Below, piece after piece: positions 36,081-45,344 of a stretch of DNA of 64,000 nucleotides; the stretch's first letter is position 1, and each line of letters begins with the position of its first letter. The position numbers and the translations under genes were made by a program. Source of the stretch: Acidobacteriota bacterium (lineage in GTDB: Bacteria > Acidobacteriota > Blastocatellia > Pyrinomonadales > Pyrinomonadaceae); assembly GCA_003223935.1 (NCBI GenBank), contig QHXQ01000029.1:1-64000 (forward strand), in the 5' to 3' direction. A model generated the notes under the pieces. That model did no database searches. It was not told where the DNA came from and saw only the letters and a list, made by a program, of their open reading frames with translations.

Positions 36081-36416
36081 TTTTAGCCTCGCTTCCATCT
36101 CGCGGCGCACGTCTTCGCGGTCATCTTCCGGCTCGTCGGGTTCAAAGAGTTCAAAGAGGGCGTAGGGCGGCTCGCTGATGAGGCGCAACTCCCAAGCTTC
36201 GCGCCCGCCGTGTGAAGGACGCGCGAGCCAGATGGCATCAAAGGGCGCGGGCTGAACGTTGACCTGCTCGAACTGTACTGCGGCCGTTTCGTCTGCGCTG
36301 CCAACCTCAGCACGCAAAGCGGCGAGCGGGTCGGCGCGCATCAGCACGCGCTTGAGTTGCCAACCGTGCTTGCGATAGGTGGCGAGCGTTGCGCGAAATC
36401 GTTCAAGCTGCTCCAT
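36060..36416 (-). CDS. Small acidic protein, unknown function
   Basis: A 118-residue cytoplasmic protein with an N-terminal helix (LERFRATLATYRKHGWQLKRVLM), a central alpha/beta part (FDAIWLARPSHGGREAWELRLI) and a strongly charged C-terminus (EPDEPEDDREDVRREMEARLKEMMKAK). I recognise no family. The start is the ATG at 36416; a TTG precedes it. The last seven codons lie in the right arm of heptad hairpin 7, so the natural C-terminus may have been extended by insertion of that element. Confidence 0.6.
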   Translation of the reverse strand: MEQLERFRATLATYRKHGWQLKRVLMRADPLAALRAEVGSADETAAVQFEQVNVQPAPFDAIWLARPSHGGREAWELRLISEPPYALFELFEPDEPEDDREDVRREMEARLKEMMKAK

Positions 36417-36527
36417 CAAATCCGTCCCGCCTCAATTTCTTTTCACACACAACTCCTGTTAGCATAACGCAAAACTTCGCGGCGCGCTGATGAACGTTTG
36501 CGCGCGAAACCACAACAGCAAGCTTGC

Positions 36528-37358
36528 ATGCACGACAACATCGACGCGAGCAGAACAGATACGAGCGCAGACCGTTTCACTTCGTCGCCCTTTTTCGCCG
36601 CGCTCACACGCGCGCTCGCGCGACGCGGGATGCGACTCGAAGATGTCTGCGACATAAACAATCCCGTTGCGCGTCGGCTGCTCGCAGAATATGGCGCGAT
36701 GTTTCTTGCGGCGGACGATGTGCTTGTGCCGCCCGTATGCGTCTTTCGCGGTGAGGCTGAGGTCGCAGAGTTTCAAGCGCGCGCAAGGGCGCAGGCCGGA
36801 TTGATCGATGACGTGACGATTGAGTTGCAACCGGCGGCACTCGCCGCACTCGTGGCGGCGCGAGTTGAAGCGCAGGCCGCAGGCTTTCGCCTCACGCCGC
36901 GTGGTGGCGCTGAGGCTGCGCGGCGCAGCTACGCGGATACCGTCAGGCTGTGGGCTTCGCGCGTCGAGCCTGCGCTTGAGCATTGGCTTGCGCAAGAGCG
37001 TCTGACAACGAATGAAGCAGCTGAGGTGTGCGCGCTTGCGCCGCCCGCGCAAGTCGCCGCCATCCTTGCACTCGAAGCGCGCGGGTTGTTTTGCAGTAAA
37101 GATTTTTCCAAGTCTATTCTCTACTCGGTCGCCGCGCCCGGCGCGTCGCAGCATCTCGCGCTCGTCGCGTTTGACGTGGCAGAGTTTACGAATCCGTCCG
37201 TGCGCGCTACATTAGCGCGGCACGGCTGGTTTCAGACCGTGCGTAGCGACCTGCCGCACTTTACTTTTCTCGGCGCGCGTGAGCAAGATTTGCCCGACCT
37301 CGGCCTTGAGCGCGTCGGCGAACATGGGCAGACGTTCTGGCTGCCTGCGGTCAGTTGA
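36528..37358 (+). CDS. Possible M15-type (VanY-like) peptidase fold protein, degenerate
   Basis: A 276-residue protein without a signal peptide. GASQHLALVAFD (His209, Asp216) resembles the SxHxxGxAxD zinc motif of M15 DD-peptidases with Gly replaced by Leu, and LPHFTFLG (His244) resembles the final ExxWH motif with Glu and Trp missing. RLTPRGGAEAARRSYADTVRLW matches the region before the zinc motif in such enzymes. The metal ligands may persist while the catalytic Glu seems lost. It could be an inactive binding protein or a divergent peptidase. The start is the ATG at 36528; an upstream TTG frame has no support, and no ribosome-binding site is evident. Confidence 0.55.
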   Translation: MHDNIDASRTDTSADRFTSSPFFAALTRALARRGMRLEDVCDINNPVARRLLAEYGAMFLAADDVLVPPVCVFRGEAEVAEFQARARAQAGLIDDVTIELQPAALAALVAARVEAQAAGFRLTPRGGAEAARRSYADTVRLWASRVEPALEHWLAQERLTTNEAAEVCALAPPAQVAAILALEARGLFCSKDFSKSILYSVAAPGASQHLALVAFDVAEFTNPSVRATLARHGWFQTVRSDLPHFTFLGAREQDLPDLGLERVGEHGQTFWLPAVS

Positions 37359-37414
37359 TCACAAAACTATTTTTTGTATCGCTTGCTTAAGCGATCCCCT
37401 GAAGGAGAAGCATA

Positions 37415-38149
37415 ATGGCCATCTGCGCATCTTGTGGCACGAACAATGTTGACGGCACGAAATTCTGCGTGCAATGCGGCGCGGCGCTCGCGCCCTCGCC
37501 CGGCGCTTGGCGCACGCCGACCGAAGAACTGAACGCGCCCGCAACCGGCGGACAGTCCGCGCCGACTGCTCAGCCTTACACAGCCCCGCCGCCCAATCCG
37601 ACGTTTCAAACGCCGCCTCCGCCGCCAGCGATCTACGGTCAATCAGCGCCGACCGTCGTCGGTTATGGCGCGGCGGCGACGATGCCCTACGCCGAATGGG
37701 GCGACCGCGTCATCGCCGCGTTGATTGACGGCGGCATCAACATCGCGATCATGATCGTGCTCTTTATCATCTTCGGCGTGCTCGCGGGCATCGGCGGCGC
37801 GGTCGGCGGACAAGACAGCGCGCTGCCCGGCGGCATCTTCTGCTTCGGCGCGTTCCTCGCTTTTGTGTCGGTCTTCGGCTTCGGTCTCTACAACAAGATT
37901 TACCTCGTCAGCAAACGCGGCGCGTCCATCGGGCAGAACTTCCAGAAACTCAGAGTCGTGGATGCGACGGGCAACATCCCGTCCATCGGCACACTGCTCC
38001 TGCGTCTGATCGTGCAGGCTGGTCTGAGCATCGTGCCCTTCGTCGGCTGGATTCTCGTCTTGCTCGATCTACTCTTCCCGCTCTGGGACGAGAAGAAGCA
38101 GACCATCCACGACAAGGCTGCGAGCACCTACGTGCTCAAGCGTGCGTAA
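37415..38149 (+). CDS. RDD family membrane protein with N-terminal zinc ribbon
   Basis: A 244-residue inner-membrane protein. A zinc ribbon (CASC at residues 4-7 and CVQC at 18-21) is followed by a Pro-rich linker and an RDD domain at about 88-240: WGDRVIAALIDGG, a KRGASIGQNFQKLRV motif and a C-terminal WDEKKQTIHDKAASTYVL. It has three to four membrane helices. RDD proteins are often ion or small-molecule transporters, but the substrate is unknown. The ATG at 37415 has a strong aaggag site. The next gene (DUF2752) starts 20 bases after its stop. Confidence 0.88.
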   Translation: MAICASCGTNNVDGTKFCVQCGAALAPSPGAWRTPTEELNAPATGGQSAPTAQPYTAPPPNPTFQTPPPPPAIYGQSAPTVVGYGAAATMPYAEWGDRVIAALIDGGINIAIMIVLFIIFGVLAGIGGAVGGQDSALPGGIFCFGAFLAFVSVFGFGLYNKIYLVSKRGASIGQNFQKLRVVDATGNIPSIGTLLLRLIVQAGLSIVPFVGWILVLLDLLFPLWDEKKQTIHDKAASTYVLKRA

Positions 38150-38168
38150 AGCGACCGGAAGAGATAGC

Positions 38169-38648
38169 GTGAACGAGTTGAGCGGCAACGCAAGCGCGCG
38201 GGCTGTCCGTTGGATCAACCGGCCCGGCAGCGTGCCCGGTCTTGTCGGCGCGGCGCTGCTCGCGCAGTTATTCATCCTGCGCGCCGTCGCTTCTGCCGAT
38301 CTCAACTCGATCACGTTCGCCGGGCACGTGCTCGATGGCGTCTGTTGGTTTCGCCAACGCTTCGGCGTGCCCTGCCCCTTGTGCGGCATGACGCGCAGCG
38401 TTCTGTTCACGCTGCATGGTCAAATCACATCGGCTTGGCAATTAAATCCGGCGGGCTTGCTGCTCGTGCTCGGTCTCATTGCACTCGGCTGCGCGCTCAT
38501 CTGTGTGCTGCTCTGCGAGCAGACGCGACTCGGCCACGGCGCGGCGCTAAGTCTGCAACGGCGTCTGCGCTTCGGCGCAACCGCTTACGCCGGTCTGTTC
38601 TTCGTCGTACTCATGACCCATTGGCTCGCGGCACTCTGGGCGCATTAA
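38169..38648 (+). CDS. DUF2752 membrane protein
   Basis: A 159-residue membrane protein of the DUF2752 family, with the signature VPCPLCGMTRSVLFTLHGQ near residue 70 followed by AWQLNPAGLL. Three or four helices flank this motif. The Cys-Pro-x-Cys-Gly-x-Thr-Arg box is diagnostic, but the family's role is unknown. The start is a GTG at 38169 with ggaagag at the right distance; a GTG at 38142 would overlap the RDD gene. It is likely cotranscribed with RDD. Confidence 0.85.
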   Translation: MNELSGNASARAVRWINRPGSVPGLVGAALLAQLFILRAVASADLNSITFAGHVLDGVCWFRQRFGVPCPLCGMTRSVLFTLHGQITSAWQLNPAGLLLVLGLIALGCALICVLLCEQTRLGHGAALSLQRRLRFGATAYAGLFFVVLMTHWLAALWAH

Positions 38649-38873
38649 AGTTTGCAATCTCCCTCTTACCTTTTCGCCCGCTTGGTGCTACACTCCGTCG
38701 CGCCCGGCAGACCGCAAGCGTCTTGCGTCTGTCTCTCCCCATCTCGTAAAAGGATTAACTAACAACCTCTCGCCGCTCCGACGTGCGTGCATGACCGTTG
38801 CCGTTACCTCCCTCGCAGCGCGCGCTCGTCGAGGCTGTACGAGAGACCCTTACTCCGAACAGAGGGTTTCTCA

Positions 38874-40502
38874 ATGGACACCCCCCGGCTGATCGCCAAT
38901 CGCTTCCGCATCGAACGAGAGATCGGGCGCGGCGGAATGGGCGCGGTCTATCGCGCCACACACTTGGGCCTCGAACGGCCCGTCGCCGTCAAAATCTTAA
39001 AACCTGAATTCGCTGCCGACCCCGAAGTGGCCGAGCGCTTCATGCGTGAAGCGCGTACGATGGCGCGACTGCGGCATAACGGCGCGGCCATGATCTTCGA
39101 CGCAGGTCGTCTGCTCGATGGTCGCCCCTTCATCGTCATGGAGCACGTCGAAGGCGCGACGCTCGCGGAGACTTTGACGAAGCAGGGGCGCTTGAGTGCG
39201 GAGCGCGCCGTCCAGATCGCTTGCGACATCTGCGACGTGCTCGCCGAAGCGCACGCGCTCGGCATCGTCCACCGCGATCTCAAACCGTCGAACATCATGT
39301 TGACCGCGCGCGGCGTCTGCGTGCTAGATTTCGGCATCGCCAAAGTCTTGGCGAACTCAACTGAAGTGACCAAGACGCACGCGACGACCGAGTCGGGTCT
39401 CATCATCGGCACACCGCGTTATATGTCGCCCGAACAATGTCTGGGGCAGCCGGTCGGGCCGGCAAGCGACCTCTACAGCGTCGGCGTGTTGTTGTATGAA
39501 ATGCTCGCAGGCCGCCCCCCCTTCCTTGATCAACTGCAATCGGCTGTGCTCGTCAAACAGGCAACCGCGCTGCCGCCGCCGCTCGTCGCGCAATGCCCAG
39601 ACCTACCGCGCCGACTCGCCCTCGTCGTCCACGCATTGCTCGCCAAAAGTCCGCACGACCGCCCGCGTTCGGCGCAAGAGGCGCGGCGCATGCTCGCGCA
39701 GAGTCTCGCTAAGCCAACACAAGAGACACACGCGCCCGTGCCCTTCGCCGGGACGCTCGCCACAGTCAACCGGCGCGCCACACGCGCCTCGCGCCTCATC
39801 GCCGCCGCCACGATCCTCGCCGCACTCGGCGGTCTCTGGTTCGTCTGGGCCAACAGCACGCAACTCGACGTGCCACCGCAGCGCGTGCGCGCCGCCGCGT
39901 TGGGGCGCAACTTGCAGACTGATCGCATGTCACCCAACACCGCGCCCACCGATGCGTCTTTGCGCGGCGCACAACTCGACAACGCAAGTGCGCCCGCGCT
40001 CACAGATGAAGCGGCGCGACTCGTCGCTTCGTCTGTCGCTTCGCATCACGGCGCGATCACAGAGGCGCGCGTCGTGCACACGGAACGCGGCCCTGCGATC
40101 ATCGCCGTGCATGAAGCGCGCGACAAAGGTACGACGCATCTCTTCATGATGGAGCCGCGCGGCCCGCAAGGCGGTTATCGCGTGACGGGCCATGCGCCGC
40201 TCGACGTGGAGAACTTTAGCGGTGCGTACTGGACGGCCGAGGTTGTGGACGCGGACGGTGACGGTTATGAAGAAGTGCTCTTCACCGGCACGGACGCGCG
40301 CAATGATCCCTTCAGTCGTCGGCTCGTGCTCTACGTGCCGAGCGCACGACAGACCTACAGCTTGCGCGTCGGCGCGGACGGGCGCGAGTCCGGCGCGGTG
40401 CGCGTCAAGTGGTCTGCAAACGCCGCGGGCGAGCGCGCCAAACCTTTCCGCGATGCCATGCGCGAACGCGCGTTGGCTGACCTGCCGCACGTGAAGTCAT
40501 AA
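38874..40502 (+). CDS. Receptor-type Ser/Thr protein kinase (PknB-like)
   Basis: A 542-residue membrane kinase. The N-terminal kinase domain (10-275) has the glycine loop GRGGMGAVY, Lys40 (VAVKILK), the catalytic loop HRDLKPSN with Asp135 and DFG with Asp152. One membrane helix follows at about 307-326. The extracytoplasmic part (330-542) contains a DADGDGYEEVLFTG segment resembling an FG-GAP/integrin-type calcium loop and may sense a ligand. The kinase looks active. The start is the ATG at 38874, preceded by agaggg; the longer frame from 38787 is not supported. Its substrates cannot be inferred. Confidence 0.92.
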   Translation: MDTPRLIANRFRIEREIGRGGMGAVYRATHLGLERPVAVKILKPEFAADPEVAERFMREARTMARLRHNGAAMIFDAGRLLDGRPFIVMEHVEGATLAETLTKQGRLSAERAVQIACDICDVLAEAHALGIVHRDLKPSNIMLTARGVCVLDFGIAKVLANSTEVTKTHATTESGLIIGTPRYMSPEQCLGQPVGPASDLYSVGVLLYEMLAGRPPFLDQLQSAVLVKQATALPPPLVAQCPDLPRRLALVVHALLAKSPHDRPRSAQEARRMLAQSLAKPTQETHAPVPFAGTLATVNRRATRASRLIAAATILAALGGLWFVWANSTQLDVPPQRVRAAALGRNLQTDRMSPNTAPTDASLRGAQLDNASAPALTDEAARLVASSVASHHGAITEARVVHTERGPAIIAVHEARDKGTTHLFMMEPRGPQGGYRVTGHAPLDVENFSGAYWTAEVVDADGDGYEEVLFTGTDARNDPFSRRLVLYVPSARQTYSLRVGADGRESGAVRVKWSANAAGERAKPFRDAMRERALADLPHVKS

Positions 40503-40659
40503 AGCTTCTCCCGCCTGTGAGGCGAGCAACGCGCCGTGTTATGATCCGCTTCTAAACGGTGCGTCTCCTTAAACGCTCGGCAGTCGGATGGTTTCAGCTT
40601 GGCTGTGACCGCTCGCGCGGGCGCGGGCCGCAAACTGAAATCATTTGAACCGGGTACTT

Positions 40660-42171
40660 ATGAAGCACACACTTCGGTCGCGCCGGACGAGTGCGCTGGC
40701 GCTTGTTTTTTCTCTCGTCCTGTCTCTGACATTTCCGGCCGCAATCGGCGCGCAGACGCCGCCACCGCGCGCCGCCGCCGTGCAGACCGCCGGCCCCGCC
40801 GCCGCCGCGCCAGCCCGTCCGCTCCCGCAAGCCGCATCGCAACTCGTCAACAAAGTGTTGGCGAACGGGCTTGAGGTGATCGTCTTAGAAGACCACTCGA
40901 TCCCGCTCGTGACGGTTGAGCTAGCGGTTAAGAACGGCTCGTTTACCGAACCGCCGGAGTTGAACGGACTGTCGCACCTCTACGAGCACATGTTCTTCAA
41001 AGCGAATTGCGCGTTTGAGAAGAAAGCCTCGTACTTGCTGACGATCGATCAACTCGGCATCCTCTCAAACGCTTCGACGCGCGAAGAGATCGTCAACTAC
41101 TTCTCGCACACGACCAGCCCGAACCTGCGCCCCGCCATGCTCTCGATCCGCGACTCGGCGCGTTGCCCGCTCTTCCGCGAGCAGGATTTCGAGCAGGAGC
41201 GACAGGCTGTCCTTGGCGAGATTGATCGCAACGAATCGAGTCCGGGTTACTACTTGAATCAGGAGATGATCAATCGCCTGTTCTACAAGTATCCGAGCCG
41301 CAAGAACCCCTTGGGCAACCGCGAGACGGTCAAGACGGCGACGACCGATACGATGCGCCTGATTCAATCGCGCTACTACGTGCCCAACAACTCGGCGCTC
41401 ATCATTACCGGCGACGCGCAACCGGATGAAGTATTCCGTATGGCCGACGAGTTATTCGGCGACTGGGCGCGCACGGAAGACCCGTTCAAGAAGTTTCCGC
41501 TCGTCGAACACCCGCCGTTGCCAAAGAGCGAGGGCGCGATCATCAAGCAGCCGGTCGGGAACGTCATCATCACCGTCGGCTGGCACGGCCCCTCAATCGG
41601 CAAAGACAACGCGGCCACTTACGCGGCCGACGTGTTCTCTTTCATCCTGCGCCAGCCCGATTCGCACTTCCAACGCGCGCTCGTTGATTCGGGCCTCGTG
41701 ACCGGCATTGACCTGCTCTACTACACGCAGCGCAACACAGGCCCCATTCAACTGCTCGCCGAGACCACGCCCGACAAAGCGAAAGCCGCCACGGCCGCCA
41801 TCTACAAAGAGATCGCACACTTCAACGATCCAGATTATTTCAGCGACCAAGAGTTGGAGAACGCGAAGGGCTTGCTTGAAGCAGACGATCTTTTCTCGCG
41901 CGAGAAGTTGAGCGACTACACGCACACCATCGGCTTCTGGTGGTCTTCAACGGGCCTCGATTATTTTCGCGGCTACCTAGGCAATCTGCGCCGCACCTCG
42001 CGCGCAGACATCAACCGCTACGTCTCGACCTACATACAAGGCAAGCCGCACGTGGGCCTTGCGATGCTCTCGGACGAGTCGCAGCAGGCAGCGAAGTTGA
42101 CGGAGCCGGATTTGATCGGCAGCACAGACCAGAGAGCAGAGAACGTTAAGCAGAAGGCCGCAGGGCGCTAA
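40660..42171 (+). CDS. M16 zinc peptidase, catalytic subunit
   Basis: A 503-residue exported insulinase-type peptidase. The signal peptide (1-31) ends near AIGAQ. The inverted zinc motif HxxEH is SHLYEH with His106, Glu109 and His110; the third ligand Glu187 in LGEIDRNES is 77 residues downstream, as usual. The C-terminal domain completes a single M16B half. The next gene is a second M16 half without the motif, so the pair probably forms a heterodimer in the periplasm. The start is the ATG at 40660; a TTG at 40645 lies upstream and no strong ribosome-binding site is seen. Confidence 0.93.
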   Translation: MKHTLRSRRTSALALVFSLVLSLTFPAAIGAQTPPPRAAAVQTAGPAAAAPARPLPQAASQLVNKVLANGLEVIVLEDHSIPLVTVELAVKNGSFTEPPELNGLSHLYEHMFFKANCAFEKKASYLLTIDQLGILSNASTREEIVNYFSHTTSPNLRPAMLSIRDSARCPLFREQDFEQERQAVLGEIDRNESSPGYYLNQEMINRLFYKYPSRKNPLGNRETVKTATTDTMRLIQSRYYVPNNSALIITGDAQPDEVFRMADELFGDWARTEDPFKKFPLVEHPPLPKSEGAIIKQPVGNVIITVGWHGPSIGKDNAATYAADVFSFILRQPDSHFQRALVDSGLVTGIDLLYYTQRNTGPIQLLAETTPDKAKAATAAIYKEIAHFNDPDYFSDQELENAKGLLEADDLFSREKLSDYTHTIGFWWSSTGLDYFRGYLGNLRRTSRADINRYVSTYIQGKPHVGLAMLSDESQQAAKLTEPDLIGSTDQRAENVKQKAAGR

Positions 42172-42198
42172 GCAACAGGCAGCAGATTAAGAAGGGCG

Positions 42199-43650
42199 AT
42201 GAACGAGATGCGGAAGTTGATCAGCAGTTGGATTTTGAGCTTAGCGTTGGTGCTGAGCACGGGGTTGACGTACGCGCCGAGTTTTGTCGGCCGCGCGCAG
42301 GAAGCGACAAAGGGCAAGGATGCGCCGAGCGTGTCGCAGCCGAAGCCGGGGCAACCGGGCCAGCCCGACACGGAGAAGGTCAAAGCGGTTGCGGACAAGG
42401 CGGCGGCGCTCGTTACGGAGTTCGATGTCAACGGGCTGAAGGTTTTGGTCAAGCGGCGCGCGGGCAGTCTGACGGTGGCGACGGCTCTGTTCATGCGCGG
42501 CGGCGCGCGCAACATCACGGCGCAGAACGCAGGGCTTGAGGCGTTGATGTGGGACGCTGCGACCGAGGCGAGCCAAGCGTTCCCGCGCGAGACGTTGCGC
42601 CGCGAACAGGCGCGCATGGGCACAGGCATCAGCTATGATGTCTCTTACGACTACTCGACGCTCGGCATGATCTCCACGCGCCCGAACTTCGACCGCTCTT
42701 GGGAGATGTTCGCAGACATCGCGCTGCATCCGACCTTCGCGCCCGAAGACGTGAAGCGTGTGCAAAATAAACTCGTCGTCGCACGCAGCAACAACGAGGA
42801 TTCGCCCGACGAGTATCTACAAGAGTTGCAAGCGCGCGTCGCCTACGCCGGTCATCCTTACAGCAACGACCCCGAAGGCTCGGCCGAGACCATCGGCCGG
42901 CTTGGCGTTGACGACGTGCGCGCCTATCACAAGCGCATGATGGAGACCTCGCGTCTGCTCCTCATCGTCGTCGGCGATCTGGACGCCGCGACCTTGCGCC
43001 AACGCATCGCTGGTTCGTTCGGCAAACTTCCGCGCGGTGACTATAAGCCCGAGCCTCTGCCGCAGCTTTCATTCGCCACCTCATCCGTTGACGTGACGAC
43101 GAAGGGCTTGCCGACCAACTACATTCAAGGCGTCTTCGCCGCACCGCCTTTGACCTCTGAAGATATTTATCCGATGCGCGTCGCGTCGTCTCTGTTGAAT
43201 GATCGTGTGCTCGTCGAGGTGCGCTTCCGCCGCAACCTCTCCTACGCCCCCGAAGCGTTCCTGCGCGAGCAAGGCACAAACATCGGCGGCATCTACGTCA
43301 CGGCCGTTGACGCCAATCAAGCCGTCGGCGTCATGCTCAACGAGATCGCGCGGCTGCAACACGAGCGCGCCGACTCGTCCGACATCAACTCGGAAATCTC
43401 CGGCTATCTCACGCGCTACTACTTAGGCCAAGAGACCAACATGGCACAAGCGGGCGAACTCGCGCGCTACGAACTGCTCGGCGGCGGCTGGCGCAACTCG
43501 CTCGACTTCTTGGAGCGCCTGCGCACCGTCACGCCGACGGATGTCCAGCGCGTCGCGCAAAAGTACATGCGCAACCTGCGCTTCGTCGTCATCGGCGACC
43601 CAAAGGCGATTGACCGCAACATCTTCACTAGCCAGACGAGTGGTGAGTGA
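42199..43650 (+). CDS. M16 peptidase-like protein, non-catalytic partner
   Basis: A 483-residue exported M16 protein with a signal peptide at 1-35. At the position of the zinc motif, the sequence reads NAGLEALMWDAA, so HxxEH is missing and the protein should be inactive. The later domain keeps the M16C fold, including VRFRRNLSYAPEA, the usual Arg/Tyr segment. Active/inactive M16 pairs act together as in mitochondrial processing peptidase. The ATG at 42199 has aagaagggc just upstream. It follows its partner after 27 bases and ends in a terminator at 43676. Confidence 0.9.
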   Translation: MNEMRKLISSWILSLALVLSTGLTYAPSFVGRAQEATKGKDAPSVSQPKPGQPGQPDTEKVKAVADKAAALVTEFDVNGLKVLVKRRAGSLTVATALFMRGGARNITAQNAGLEALMWDAATEASQAFPRETLRREQARMGTGISYDVSYDYSTLGMISTRPNFDRSWEMFADIALHPTFAPEDVKRVQNKLVVARSNNEDSPDEYLQELQARVAYAGHPYSNDPEGSAETIGRLGVDDVRAYHKRMMETSRLLLIVVGDLDAATLRQRIAGSFGKLPRGDYKPEPLPQLSFATSSVDVTTKGLPTNYIQGVFAAPPLTSEDIYPMRVASSLLNDRVLVEVRFRRNLSYAPEAFLREQGTNIGGIYVTAVDANQAVGVMLNEIARLQHERADSSDINSEISGYLTRYYLGQETNMAQAGELARYELLGGGWRNSLDFLERLRTVTPTDVQRVAQKYMRNLRFVVIGDPKAIDRNIFTSQTSGE

Positions 43651-43675
43651 AGCGGACGAAAAGCTAGCAACAAGA

Positions 43676-43711
43676 AAAAGGGCGAGCCTGATCTTTCAAG
43701 CTCGCCCTTTT
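43676..43711. terminator. Bidirectional terminator after the M16 pair
   Basis: AAAAGGGCGAGC (43676-43687) pairs exactly with GCTCGCCCTTTT (43700-43711) around a 12-base loop. It serves the M16 pair and the convergent S1C-TPR gene. Confidence 0.9.
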
Positions 43712-43729
43712 CTCCAATTGCACTCTCGC

Positions 43730-44881
43730 CTACCTGTTAATCTCGCTCATTAACTTCTGATACAACTCTGCGTCGAGCGGCTCTAATAGACGGCTCTGGG
43801 CGAGGGCGGCGTCTTTGTCGCCGAGTTCGAGGTAGGTCATGCCGAGGTTGTAGTAGGCTTCAGACTGATCAGGCCGGAGGCGCGCGGCCTCTTTGTAGGC
43901 GACGATGGCTTCGTTGAAGTTGCTGGCGTAGTAGTAGGCGTCGCCGAGTTTGTTGTAGGTCTCGTAAGCGTTCGGGCGCAGGCGCAGGGCTTGCTTGTAA
44001 GCCTTGATCGCATCGGCGTTCTTGCCCTGTTTGACGAGACAGTAGCCGACCTGTATCCACGCTTCGGGGCGGCGCGGATTTTTGTTGACCGCGTTCTCAA
44101 ACGAATCCAACGCGCCGTCGTAGTTGCCCAGCCAGAGCGAACTCAAGCCGTTCTTGTACCACCACTCGGCGGCCGCCTCCGGGTCGCCAGCGCCGTTGCG
44201 CTTCGGCGCACACAATTCATCGAACGTGCGCAGCCGGCCCGCGTGCAACTGCTCGACACGCGCCGCGCCGAGCGCGAGATTGATGTTCTGCCCGTTGACC
44301 ACTTTGATCGTGACGACGCCGACCACTTGCCCGCGCATGTTGAAGACCGGACTGCCCGAATTGCCGTGCGAAATGGGCGCGGTGATCTGCACGATGTGGC
44401 CGAGGTTCGGCACTTCGCGCACGGCCGAGACAATGCCGTCTGAGACAGAGCCTTCGAGCCGTAAGGGATTACCGATGACGAAAATCTTCTCGCCCTCATC
44501 GGGTAGCGTCGTCATCAACTCGCTGCTGTGCGCGCGCTCGGCAGGCATCTCGACACTCAAGAGCGCAAGGTCGCCCTCTTCGTCAACGGCGAGCGCACCG
44601 GCCGCTTGATAGACGCGCCCCTTGCCGTCAAGCGTCTTGACTTCGACGCGCCGTGCCCCTTCGATCACGTGCATGTTCGTGATGACTTGGCCGGGGCGGA
44701 GGAAGAAACCGCTCCCGCTCATCAACGGATTGCCCTTCGCATCGTAGGTCACGATGGCGACGACTGCGGGCTTGACGCGCCGGACGAGTTCCGGCAGAGA
44801 CGCCGCTTCCTGTGCCTGCGCTGTGGCGGCGGCACAAACGAATAGAAGGGCGAGGCAGAGGGGGAGTCTGCGTTTTAGCAT
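43730..44881 (-). CDS. Trypsin-like (S1C/HtrA-type) serine protease with TPR domain
   Basis: A 383-residue exported protease. The signal peptide is 1-23 (AAATAQAQ). The chymotrypsin-like domain has His71 (TNMHVIEG), Asp104 (EGDLALLSV) and Ser175 (HGNSGSPV). No PDZ domain follows; instead, three or four tetratricopeptide repeats occupy about 240-375 and probably mediate partner binding. It acts in the periplasm. The ATG at 44881 has a weak upstream site, and a structured leader may precede it. The gene ends opposite the M16 pair at a shared terminator. Confidence 0.92.
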   Translation of the reverse strand: MLKRRLPLCLALLFVCAAATAQAQEAASLPELVRRVKPAVVAIVTYDAKGNPLMSGSGFFLRPGQVITNMHVIEGARRVEVKTLDGKGRVYQAAGALAVDEEGDLALLSVEMPAERAHSSELMTTLPDEGEKIFVIGNPLRLEGSVSDGIVSAVREVPNLGHIVQITAPISHGNSGSPVFNMRGQVVGVVTIKVVNGQNINLALGAARVEQLHAGRLRTFDELCAPKRNGAGDPEAAAEWWYKNGLSSLWLGNYDGALDSFENAVNKNPRRPEAWIQVGYCLVKQGKNADAIKAYKQALRLRPNAYETYNKLGDAYYYASNFNEAIVAYKEAARLRPDQSEAYYNLGMTYLELGDKDAALAQSRLLEPLDAELYQKLMSEINR

Positions 44882-45344
44882 CGGCTTACTTTCAAGCTTG
44901 AGCGCGGAAGAAATCGCGCGCCCGGTTAAGAAGGGTTAAAACGAGGAGTCCCTTACGTGTCCGAACGAAGCGCGGGCGCATCCTGACGGCGCGTCCGTGT
45001 TAGCTGCAACTGGTTGACGGAAGAACTGCGGCCTTGCTTGTGATCTCTTGCGAGAGAGCCGGACAGTGTGTCGGGTGAGCCGGAAACGTCGGCTGATCCT
45101 TACGGGGCCAAGCGCCACCGGCAAAAGGAACTATAACACAGCCGGCGCGGCGTAGGTCAACAAAACAGGGATGAAAGAAAACGATGAACGCAGAATGATG
45201 AACAATGAATAGAAAAATAGTTCATCGCTCCGCGTTCATCATTCATCGTTTTTCCTTCATCCCTTTCTGCAAGCTTGCGCCCTGCTCAGCCGCGAGGGGC
45301 TGGGGCGCAAGCACAACTGCGGCAAGTTTGAAGTCGTCGCCGCG
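44882..45344. other. Intergenic region with possible structured leader and a heptad hairpin
   Basis: No gene is supported in these 463 bases. On the minus strand, 45130-44940 contains a series of small hairpins (e.g. AGCCG-CGGCT at about 45096-45080 and CTCT-AGAG near 45050) upstream of the S1C-TPR gene, suggesting a leader RNA. I could not assign a known riboswitch. The heptad element at 45168 lies on the far side. Confidence 0.35.
45168..45263. repeat. Heptad hairpin element 8 (AACGATG/AATGATG type)
   Basis: Arm 45168-45204 pairs with 45220-45263 over about 22 nearly perfect bases at the outer end (AGGGATGAA), with further heptad pairing inside. Units such as AACGATG, AACGCAG and AATGATG recur at a 7-base period. 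It lies downstream of the secreted-protein gene. Confidence 0.88.

Noticed and set aside
44936-45124. A 62-codon minus-strand frame before the protease gene
   Set aside because: It is Arg-rich, without a start signal, and better explained by a structured leader.
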